NCBI RefSeq assembly: GCF_003751785.1
Contig: NZ_RKIE01000002.1
Span: 310,001 to 374,000 of the forward strand
Source: Frigoribacterium sp. PhB160
GTDB lineage: Bacteria > Actinomycetota > Actinomycetes > Actinomycetales > Microbacteriaceae
Length of the DNA stretch: 64,000 nt
Reading direction: 5' to 3'
Position 1 is the first letter of the stretch. Every line of letters starts with the position of its first letter. Of this stretch, positions 11,636 to 18,780 are shown piece by piece. The notes under the pieces were generated by a model that was not told where the DNA came from, ran no database searches, and saw only the letters and a program-made list of their open reading frames with translations. The translations under genes were made by a program, and so were the position numbers.

Positions 11636-11641
11636 CGGGGC

Positions 11642-12871
11642 ATGACCTCGCATCCCCCGACCCTCCCTCGCCGAGGGGCCGCGGCGCGCCTCTGGGGCGA
11701 GACGTGGCGCCTCCTGCTGTCGACCTCGCTCGGCCTGCTCCTCTTCCTCCTCGTGTGGTTCAGCGACGACGCGGTCATGGCGAGCATGAGCCCGACCCGC
11801 TTCGCGGTGCTCGTGCTGCTCGACGTCGCCCTCGGCGTCGTCGCGCTGGTGCTCCTCCCGTTGCGGCACCGGGCACCCGTCGCGCTGACGACCGTGGCGG
11901 CCGTGCTGGCGTCCGTCTCGTCGCTCGGCGCCGTGGCGGCGGCGCTCATGCTCGTGTCGCTCGCGACGCGACGTCGTCCCGTCGAGATCGGCGTGGCCGG
12001 GGGCGTCTTCGTGGCGGCCGCCGTGGCGTCCGAGCAGGTCGTCCTCCGCACCGCCGACGACGTCCCGCTGTGGATGTCGCTCGCGCTCGTGCTCGTCGTG
12101 ACGGCGGCCCTCGTCCTCACCGGCCTCTACGTCGGCGGTCGCCGCGAGCTGCTCCGGTCGCTCCGCGAGCGCGCCCGGCTCGCCGAGGCCGAGCAGGAGT
12201 CGCGCCTGGCCCAGGCCCGCGAGCACGAGCGCACCGCGATCGCCCGGGAGATGCACGACGTCCTGGCGCACCGCCTCTCGCTGATCGCCCTGCACGCGGG
12301 GGCCCTCGAGTACCGGGCCGGGCTCGACACCGCCGCGGCGACCGCGACGGCCGGCGTCGTGCGCGACGCGGCCCGGTCGGCCCTCACCGAGCTGCGGGAG
12401 GTGCTCGGCGTGCTGCGCGAGCCCTCCGGGGTCGACGGCGCCGAGGCCGACGTGCGGGTCGCGCCGCCGCAGCCGACCCTGGCCGACCTCGACGACCTCC
12501 TGCTCGACGCCCGCGAGGGCGGCACGGACGTCGTCCTCGAGATCGACGACGCCGTCCGCGTCGCCCTGGCCGACGTGTCGCCGACCACGGGGCGCCACGC
12601 CTTCCGCATCCTGCAGGAGTGCCTGACCAACGCCCGGAGGCACGCGTCCGGTCGCCCCGTCTCGGTCGCCGTGTCGGGGCGCCCCGGTCGCGAGCTGCTG
12701 CTCGTGGTCGAGAACCCGCTCACCCACCGGGCCGCGGCCTCGTCGGAGCCGACCCGCGGACACGGCCTCGTCGGGGTCGCCGAGCGTGCCCGGCTCGCGG
12801 GCGGCTCCGCGGTCGTCGTGCACGACGAGGCCCGCCACCGCGTCGAGGTACGACTGCCGTGGCCGGCGTGA
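11642..12871 (+). CDS. NarL-system sensor histidine kinase (HisKA_3 type)
   Basis: A 409-residue kinase. Four or five TM helices (about residues 22-165) form an intramembrane-sensing type input domain with no large extracellular part. A short coiled coil leads to the H-box REMHDVLAHRLSL with phospho-acceptor His205. The HATPase domain follows with N-box ECLTNARRHA and G-box GHGLVGVAERA. It overlaps the response-regulator gene by 4 bp (GTGA), so the pair is co-translated. Signal unknown; this architecture often senses envelope stress. Confidence 0.9.
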   Translation: MTSHPPTLPRRGAAARLWGETWRLLLSTSLGLLLFLLVWFSDDAVMASMSPTRFAVLVLLDVALGVVALVLLPLRHRAPVALTTVAAVLASVSSLGAVAAALMLVSLATRRRPVEIGVAGGVFVAAAVASEQVVLRTADDVPLWMSLALVLVVTAALVLTGLYVGGRRELLRSLRERARLAEAEQESRLAQAREHERTAIAREMHDVLAHRLSLIALHAGALEYRAGLDTAAATATAGVVRDAARSALTELREVLGVLREPSGVDGAEADVRVAPPQPTLADLDDLLLDAREGGTDVVLEIDDAVRVALADVSPTTGRHAFRILQECLTNARRHASGRPVSVAVSGRPGRELLLVVENPLTHRAAASSEPTRGHGLVGVAERARLAGGSAVVVHDEARHRVEVRLPWPA

Positions 12872-13647
12872 GCGGGGGAGCGGGCGAGGGGCGCGCGGTG
12901 CCGCCCCGCGCCTCCGGCGGGGTCGACGCGGTCCGCGTCGTGATCGTCGACGACGAGCAGCTCGTCCGGGCCGGGCTCGCCCTGCTGCTCGGGGGCGACC
13001 CGGGCGTCGAGGTGGTCGGCGAGGCCGGCGACGGGCTCGAGGCCGAGTCGGTCATCGACGCGACGCAGCCCGACGTCGTGCTGATGGACATCCGCATGCC
13101 GCGCCGCGACGGGCTCGAGGCGACCGAGCGCGAGCTCGCCCGGCGACCCGGCCTCGCGGTGCTCGTGCTGACGACGTTCGACGCCGACGACATGGTGCTG
13201 CGGGCCCTGCGCGTCGGCGCCCGGGGGTTCCTGCTCAAGGACACCCCGCCGGCGGAGCTCGTCGCCGCGGTGCACGCGGCGGCGAGGGGCCGGGCCACGC
13301 TGTCGCCGACCGTGCTCGACACGGTGATCGCGGCGGCGGGGCGGGGATCGGCACCGGCGCCCGGGTCGGCAGCGGGACCGGGTTCCGGCTCCGCGTCGAC
13401 GGCGGCCCGTCAGCGGCTCGCCGTCCTCACCGAGCGCGAGGCCGAGGTCGTGACGGGCGTCGCCCGCGGCCTGTCGAACGGGCAGATCGCCGCCGAGCTC
13501 TTCGTCAGCCTCGCCACCGTGAAGACCCACCTCGGCCACGCCTACGACAAGCTCGGCGTCGGGGGACGGGTCCAGCTCGCGCTCCTGGCGCGCGAGGCGG
13601 GGGCGGGCGTGCCGGCAGCGGGCACGGACGGGCAGCGGCCGGGCTGA
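12868..13647 (+). CDS. NarL/LuxR-family response regulator
   Basis: A 259-residue regulator: receiver domain (acidic pair DD near residues 28-29, phospho-Asp74 in VLMDIRMP, Lys in LLKD) and a C-terminal LuxR HTH (TEREAEVVTGVARGLSNGQI ... VKTHLGH). The GTG at 12868 gives a GTGA overlap with the kinase; an alternative GTG at 12898 has a better Shine-Dalgarno (GAGGGG, 6-nt gap) and would still leave the receiver domain complete. An Ala/Gly/Ser linker of about 25 residues joins the domains. Confidence 0.9.
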   Translation: MSGGAGEGRAVPPRASGGVDAVRVVIVDDEQLVRAGLALLLGGDPGVEVVGEAGDGLEAESVIDATQPDVVLMDIRMPRRDGLEATERELARRPGLAVLVLTTFDADDMVLRALRVGARGFLLKDTPPAELVAAVHAAARGRATLSPTVLDTVIAAAGRGSAPAPGSAAGPGSGSASTAARQRLAVLTEREAEVVTGVARGLSNGQIAAELFVSLATVKTHLGHAYDKLGVGGRVQLALLAREAGAGVPAAGTDGQRPG

Positions 13648-13779
13648 CCGCCGTCTCGATCCCGTCACGGTCCTCCGCGGCGTGGTCGTTCCCTGCCATG
13701 ATGCTGGTCAGCGTCCGCGGCCCGCGGCGTCCCGAGATGCGCTCGTCCGCGAGCGCGCCGTCCCCGGAGGTCTCCTGTC

Positions 13780-14874
13780 GTGCTCGTCCCCTCGTTCCGT
13801 CCGTCGTCCCGCTCGCGTGCCCCGCGCCTCCTCGGGGCCCTGGTCGCGGTCTCGTCCGTCGCGCTGCTCGCCGCGTGCTCGGCGGCCCCGAGCGACTCCG
13901 GCGACGACGCGACGACCGGCGAGCACTGCGCCCGCATGGTGACGAACTCGGGCGGGCTCGACGACCGCTCCTTCAACCAGTCGAGCTGGGCGGGCCTCCA
14001 GGCGGCGCAGGCCGACGACGGCATCGAGGCGCAGGTGCTCGTGTCGACCAGCGAGACCGACCTCGCCCCGAACGTCGACCAGGCCGTCGCCTCCGGCTGC
14101 GGCTTCGTGCTGACCGTCGGGTACGAGCTCGCCGCCGCCACGCAGGAGCAGGCGGCCGCCAACCCCGACATCGACTTCGCGATCGTCGACGAGACCGTCG
14201 AGGGCGACAACGTCAAGCCGATCCTGTTCGACACGGCCCAGGCGTCGTACCTCGCGGGGTACCTGGCCGCCGGGGTCTCGAAGACCGGCAAGGTGGCGAC
14301 CTTCGGCGGCGGCAACCAGCCCCCCGTCACCCTCTTCATGGACGGCTTCTCGGACGGCGTCGACGCCTACAACACCGCGCACGGCACCGCCGTCGAGGTG
14401 CTCGGCTGGTCGAAGGAGGCCCAGGACGGCTCGTTCACCGGCGACTTCGAGGACGTCAACAAGGGCAAGCAGCTCGCGCAGGCCCTCATCGACCAGGGGG
14501 CCGACGTCGTGATGCCGGTCGCCGGTCAGGTCGGCGAGGGCGCGGCCTCGGCAGCGCTCGACGCCGACGGCGTCTCGGTGATCTGGGTCGACAACGACGG
14601 CTACGACACGCTGCCGGCGGAGTACCGCCCGATCCTCCTGACCTCCGTGCTCAAGGACACCGAGGCGGCCGTCCAGCAGATCGCCGTCTCGACCACGGAC
14701 GACAGCTTCACGAACGAGCCGTACGTCGGCACCCTCGAGAACGGCGGGGTCGACATCGCGCCGTTCCACGACCTGGCCTCGTCGGTCAGCGCCGAGCTGT
14801 CGGCCGAGGTCGACGCCCTGCGCGACCAGATCGTCGCCGGCGACGTGACGGTCGAGTCGCCCAGCGCGCCGTAG
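13780..14874 (+). CDS. BMP-family (nucleoside/purine) ABC substrate-binding lipoprotein
   Basis: A 364-residue lipoprotein: signal peptide ending in lipobox LLAAC (Cys33), then a BMP/PnrA-type two-lobed binding domain with the family's early DDRSFNQSSWAG motif and GYELAAATQEQA segment. Family members bind purine nucleosides for ABC import or act as sensors. GTG 13780 has GGAGG 9 nt upstream. No matching ATPase or permease genes adjoin it, so it either works with a transporter encoded elsewhere or with the NarL system in front; the latter is speculation. Confidence 0.85.
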   Translation: MLVPSFRPSSRSRAPRLLGALVAVSSVALLAACSAAPSDSGDDATTGEHCARMVTNSGGLDDRSFNQSSWAGLQAAQADDGIEAQVLVSTSETDLAPNVDQAVASGCGFVLTVGYELAAATQEQAAANPDIDFAIVDETVEGDNVKPILFDTAQASYLAGYLAAGVSKTGKVATFGGGNQPPVTLFMDGFSDGVDAYNTAHGTAVEVLGWSKEAQDGSFTGDFEDVNKGKQLAQALIDQGADVVMPVAGQVGEGAASAALDADGVSVIWVDNDGYDTLPAEYRPILLTSVLKDTEAAVQQIAVSTTDDSFTNEPYVGTLENGGVDIAPFHDLASSVSAELSAEVDALRDQIVAGDVTVESPSAP

Positions 14875-15021
14875 CCCGCCCGTCGCAGGTCGGTCCTGCG
14901 GCCCCTCGGGCCCGCGGCCGGAGACAGAGACATCCAGCGGGCGCGCTCACGGTCCCTGGCTGCCCGTGCCCCTCCGTGCCGTCGTGTTCTCGCGAATACG
15001 GCCATTCAGGGGAGGCGCGGG

Positions 15022-15840
15022 TCAGGCGCCGGGGGCGGTCGCGACCGCGAAGCGCTGGTTGGCCAGCACGGGCAGCGTGCCGCGGGCGGCGTCGACGTCG
15101 GCCAGGTCGAGGTCGACGACCACGAGGCCGGGCTCCGCGCCGAGCTCGGTGAGCACCGCGCCGAACGGCGAGACGACCATGCTGTGCCCGACGCCCGTCG
15201 GGGCCGACGAGGTCGCCTCGACGCCCTGCGTCGCCGGGTCGCCCTGACCGACTGCCACGACGAAGGTGGTCGTGTCGACGGCGCGGGCGCGGGCCAGCAG
15301 CTGCCACTGCTCGACCTTGCCCGGCCCGGCGCCCCAGGAGGCGCACACGACGCTGACCTTCGCGCCCGAGGCCGCGTTCGCGAGGAACAGCCCCGGGAAC
15401 CGGATGTCGTAGCAGGTGGCGACGCCGACCCGGTGGTCGCCGACGTCGACCGTGACCGCGCGCTCGCCGCCCTGCACCGAGTCGGACTCGGCGTAGCCGA
15501 ACGCGTCGAAGAGGTGGATCTTGTCGTAGTGGTCGCCGTCGCCGGTCGGCGTCGCGACGAGCAGCGTGTTCCGCACCCGGCCGCCGTCGCCGGGCGTGAA
15601 CATGCCCGCGACGATCGTCACGTCGAGCTCGGCGGCGAGCTCGCGCACCCGCCCGGCCCACGGGCCGTCGAGCGGCTCCGCGACCGCGCCCAGGTCGGTG
15701 CCGAAGGCGCACATCGCCGCCTCGGGGAAGACGACGAGCTCGGCGCCGTCGGCGGCCGCGTCGCGGGCGACCTGCTCGACGCCGAGCAGGTTGGCGGCCG
15801 GGTCGGCCGAGCTGACGATCTGGGCGAGGGCGATGCGCAT
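15022..15840 (-). CDS. Carbon-nitrogen hydrolase (nitrilase superfamily amidase)
   Basis: A 272-residue omega-amidase-like enzyme. The catalytic Glu-Lys-Cys triad is visible: Glu40 (VVFPEA), Lys107 (DKIHLFD) and Cys143 (ATCYDIRFP). It hydrolyses a C-N bond of an amide or related compound; the substrate cannot be assigned. It diverges from the GntR gene, sharing a 30-bp promoter region that contains the GntR operator, so it is probably the regulator's target. Confidence 0.87.
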   Translation of the reverse strand: MRIALAQIVSSADPAANLLGVEQVARDAAADGAELVVFPEAAMCAFGTDLGAVAEPLDGPWAGRVRELAAELDVTIVAGMFTPGDGGRVRNTLLVATPTGDGDHYDKIHLFDAFGYAESDSVQGGERAVTVDVGDHRVGVATCYDIRFPGLFLANAASGAKVSVVCASWGAGPGKVEQWQLLARARAVDTTTFVVAVGQGDPATQGVEATSSAPTGVGHSMVVSPFGAVLTELGAEPGLVVVDLDLADVDAARGTLPVLANQRFAVATAPGA

Positions 15841-15856
15841 GGTGTCTCCGTCGTTG

Positions 15857-15876
15857 GTGTATACGTACTGTATGCA
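15857..15876. promoter_or_regulatory. GntR operator between nitrilase and GntR genes
   Basis: GTGTATACGTACTGTATGCA, containing the GTATAC core common to FadR/VanR-type GntR sites. Nearly the same sequence (GTGTATAC, then TGCA at the same offset) occurs at 17996-18015 before the MFS gene. Confidence 0.65.
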
Positions 15877-16543
15877 GATGAAGCCGGACCCCGTCGAGAC
15901 CGGCGAGGCGCTGTCAGGCCGCGAGAAGGCCTACCAGCACCTCTACGCGCACGTGCTGGTCGATCCCTCGATGCAGGGCGCGTTCCTCAGCGAGCAGGAG
16001 CTCGCCGAGCAGGTGGGGGTCTCCCGCACCCCGGTGCGCGAGGCGCTGCTCATGCTCGCGGCCGACGGCCTGGTCGAGATGATCCCGCGCCGCGGCGCCC
16101 GCGTGCCGGTCATCACCGGTCGCGAGATCGCCGAGCTGATGGAGCTGCGGGGCGTCCTCGAGCGGCACGCCGCCACGGTCGCGCTCGAGACGGGTCGGGT
16201 GCCGCTCGCCGAGATGCGCGAGGTGCTCGCCCGCCAGCACGAGCTCAAGGAGCAGGAGCCGACCGAGAGCGGCCGCGAGTTCATCGAGTGGGATCGCCGC
16301 TTCCACCAGCTGCTCGTCGACGCCGCCGGCAACGGCCTCATGTCGCGCAGCTACGAGAAGCTCCGGGCACGGCAGGTGCTGGTCGGCGTGGAGGCGCTGT
16401 TCCGCCGCACCGACCGGCAGGAGCGGGTCTGCGTCGAGCACGACGAGATCGTCGCCGCGCTCGCCGCGGGCGACCCGCAGGCCGCGCGGGAGGCGATCGA
16501 CCGGCACCTGACGGTGACGCTCGACCTCCTCCTGCGCAGCTGA
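15872..16543 (+). CDS. GntR-family (FadR subfamily) transcriptional regulator
   Basis: A 223-residue regulator with N-terminal winged HTH (about residues 20-80, motif SRTPVREALLMLAADGLVEM) and a C-terminal FCD ligand-binding helical domain (REFIEWDRRFHQLL, with metal-ligand His residues). ATG 15872 or ATG 15878 may be the start; the operator overlaps both, indicating autoregulation and a very short leader. It is divergent from the amidase and 3' to it lies the convergent MFS gene, whose promoter carries the same operator: a likely three-gene regulon for uptake and hydrolysis of one amide-type compound. Confidence 0.88.
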   Translation: MQMKPDPVETGEALSGREKAYQHLYAHVLVDPSMQGAFLSEQELAEQVGVSRTPVREALLMLAADGLVEMIPRRGARVPVITGREIAELMELRGVLERHAATVALETGRVPLAEMREVLARQHELKEQEPTESGREFIEWDRRFHQLLVDAAGNGLMSRSYEKLRARQVLVGVEALFRRTDRQERVCVEHDEIVAALAAGDPQAAREAIDRHLTVTLDLLLRS

Positions 16544-16547
16544 CACG

Positions 16548-17903
16548 TCAGGCCCCCGACACGACAGGGGTCGGGCCGGTGAGGTACTCCTCGTCCTCGC
16601 GCACGTCCGAGTCGCGCCCGAGCGCCAGCCCGATCAGCGTCAGCGCGACCGCGACGGTGAGGTAGAGCGCGATGCCGAAGCCGCTGCCGGTGCGCTCGTA
16701 GATGATCGTGAACATCAGCGGGGCGATCGCGCCGCCGAAGACGCCGGCGATCGTGTACGCCAGCGAGCTGCCGGTCGAGCGGAGGCGGGGCGAGAACTGC
16801 TCGATGATGAACGCCGCCTGCGGGCCGTACATCAGGGAGTGGAAGACGAGCCCGAGCACGATGCCGATCGTCAGCACGACGGTCGACGACCCGTCGGTCA
16901 CGACGAAGAAGACGAACGACCAGACGGCGGCCCCCACGGCCGCCACCGCGTAGAGGAGGCGTCGGTTGATCAGGTCGGACAGGGCGCCGGCCAGCGGGAT
17001 GGAGACCAGCTGGAAGGCCGATCCGATCAGCACCGCGACCAGCACCTGGCTGCGCTCGAGGCCGAGGGCGGTCGTGCCGTAGGTCAGCGTGAAGACGGTG
17101 AAGAGGGCGTAGGTGACGTCGGGCCCGATGCGGCAGAGGATCGCCGCGACGAGGGGACGCAGCTGCGTGCTGAAGACCTCGCGGACCGGGGCGGCCGGGG
17201 CGTCGCCGCGGGCCTCGAGGGCCTGGAACACCGGGGTGTCCTCGAGCTTGAGCCGGATGTAGAGGCCGAACCCGACGAGCACCGCCGAGAGCAGGAAGGC
17301 GAGGCGCCAGCCCCAGTCGAGGAAGGCGTCCTCGGTGAGCACCGCCGTCAGCAGCGCCAGGGCGCCGTTCGCGAGGAGGTTGCCGGCGGGGGGACCGACC
17401 TGGGCGGCGCTGGACCAGAACCCGCGCCTCCTCGGGTTGCCGAACTCGCTCGACAGCAGCACGGCGCCGCCCCACTCGCCGCCGACGCCGACGCCCTGGG
17501 CGAAGCGGAGCAGCACGAGGAGGATCGGCGCGGCGAGGCCGATGGTGGCGTAGCCCGGCAGCACCCCGATGAGGAAGGTGGCGATGCCGATCACGAGCAG
17601 CGTCGTGACGAGCACGGGCTTGCGGCCGAGCTTGTCGCCGAGGCGGCCGAAGACGAACCCGCCGATCGGGCGTGAGACGTAGCCGACCGCGTAGGTCGAG
17701 AACGCGAGGATCGTCGCCGTATACGGGTCGCTCGACGGGAAGAACACGCTCGGGAAGACGACGGCCGACGCCGCGGAGTAGACGGCGAAGTCGTACCACT
17801 CGAGGGAGGTGCCGGTGAGCGAGGCGGTGAAGGCCTTGATCAGGGAACGCCGCGAGACGGGCGGCGACGCGCCGTCGGCGGGAGCGGGGGAGGCGGTGGT
17901 CAT
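16548..17903 (-). CDS. MFS metabolite:H+ symporter (MHS/ShiA-like)
   Basis: A 451-residue, 12-TM importer of the MHS family (shikimate, 2-oxoglutarate, proline-betaine carriers). Seen: LEWYDFAVYS in TM1, the loop motif RPIGGFVFGRLGDKLGRK, and the family's SQLV-like central helix. Start ATG 17903 has GAAGGA 7 nt upstream. The GntR operator at 17996-18015 lies in its promoter. Substrate not determinable; an organic acid or the amide handled by the neighbouring nitrilase-family enzyme is the best guess. Confidence 0.85.
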   Translation of the reverse strand: MTTASPAPADGASPPVSRRSLIKAFTASLTGTSLEWYDFAVYSAASAVVFPSVFFPSSDPYTATILAFSTYAVGYVSRPIGGFVFGRLGDKLGRKPVLVTTLLVIGIATFLIGVLPGYATIGLAAPILLVLLRFAQGVGVGGEWGGAVLLSSEFGNPRRRGFWSSAAQVGPPAGNLLANGALALLTAVLTEDAFLDWGWRLAFLLSAVLVGFGLYIRLKLEDTPVFQALEARGDAPAAPVREVFSTQLRPLVAAILCRIGPDVTYALFTVFTLTYGTTALGLERSQVLVAVLIGSAFQLVSIPLAGALSDLINRRLLYAVAAVGAAVWSFVFFVVTDGSSTVVLTIGIVLGLVFHSLMYGPQAAFIIEQFSPRLRSTGSSLAYTIAGVFGGAIAPLMFTIIYERTGSGFGIALYLTVAVALTLIGLALGRDSDVREDEEYLTGPTPVVSGA

Positions 17904-17995
17904 GAGCGGTCCTTCGGGGTCGGTGACGGCCGGGCCGTCGTCGGTGGATCCGTGCTGAGGAGCTTGCCACCGAGGTGGCGGTCTGGCAATACCGT

Positions 17996-18015
17996 GTGTA
18001 TACAGTAAGCATGCA
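17996..18015. promoter_or_regulatory. Second GntR operator, upstream of the MFS gene
   Basis: GTGTATACAGTAAGCATGCA matches the site at 15857-15876 in its first 8 and last 4 bases. It lies between the divergent MFS and DUF2848 genes and may affect both. Confidence 0.6.
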
Positions 18016-18096
18016 GGCCGGTCCCGACCAGGCCCGCGACCCCTGCGAGACCAGATTTCACATGATCGACACACGGCCACCGACGAAGGAGCACCC

Positions 18097-18780
18097 ATGA
18101 GCACCCTCCACTTCACGCTGCCCGACGGCACCGTCTGCGCGGTCGAGGTGACCCGCCTGCTGAACGCCGGCTACGCGGGCCGCGAGCAGGACGAGGTCCA
18201 GGCGCACATCGCCGAGCTCGCCGAGCTGGGCGTCCCCGGCCCCACGACGACGCCCGCCCTCTACCCGGTGTCGCCCTACCTGGCCCAGCAGGTCGACGAG
18301 GTCGCCGTGCAGCACGACCGCACCAGCGGCGAGGCCGAGTGGGCGCTCGTCGTGACCGACGACGACGTGCTGCTGACGGCGGCCTGCGACCACACCGACC
18401 GCGCCCTCGAGGTGCACGGCGTCGCGTGGAGCAAGAACGCCAGCCCCGACGTGCTCGGCACCCGCGCCTGGCGCCTCGACGACGTGCGCGACCACCTCGA
18501 CGACATCGCGCTGCGCGGCTTCGTCGGCACGGGCGACGACCGACGGCTCATCCAGGACTCCACGCTCGGCGCGCTGCTGACCCCCGACTACTGGCTCGAC
18601 GTGCTGGCCGAGCGCGGCCTCCGTGAGCCGGGCACCGTGCTCATCTCGGGCACGGTCGCGATGACCCCCGGGGTCGACCAGTTCGCCGACGCGTGGTCGG
18701 TCGAGCTGCACGACCCGACGACCGACGACACGATCAGCGTCGCCTACGCCGTGTCGCCGATGCCCGAGTCGATCGGCTGA
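18097..18780 (+). CDS. DUF2848-family protein (fumarylacetoacetate-hydrolase-like)
   Basis: A 227-residue protein matching the DUF2848 pattern: N-terminal beta segment, NAGYAGREQDEVQAHI, GVPGPTTTPALYPVSPY, then DHTDRALEVHGVAWSKN. The family is distantly FAH-like and its reaction is unknown; it often accompanies amide or urea-type catabolic genes. RBS GAAGGAG, 6 nt before ATG. Its last 37 bp overlap, tail to tail, the end of the xanthine dehydrogenase gene, which is unusual spacing for two real genes. Confidence 0.8.
   Translation: MSTLHFTLPDGTVCAVEVTRLLNAGYAGREQDEVQAHIAELAELGVPGPTTTPALYPVSPYLAQQVDEVAVQHDRTSGEAEWALVVTDDDVLLTAACDHTDRALEVHGVAWSKNASPDVLGTRAWRLDDVRDHLDDIALRGFVGTGDDRRLIQDSTLGALLTPDYWLDVLAERGLREPGTVLISGTVAMTPGVDQFADAWSVELHDPTTDDTISVAYAVSPMPESIG

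Noticed and set aside
17719-17724. Third GTATAC as another GntR operator
   Set aside because: It lies inside the MFS coding sequence and lacks the flanking GT and TGCA of the two promoter copies.
18744-18780. Frameshift or truncation at the xdh/DUF2848 junction
   Set aside because: Both proteins end at normal family lengths; a 37-bp tail-to-tail overlap is unusual but possible.
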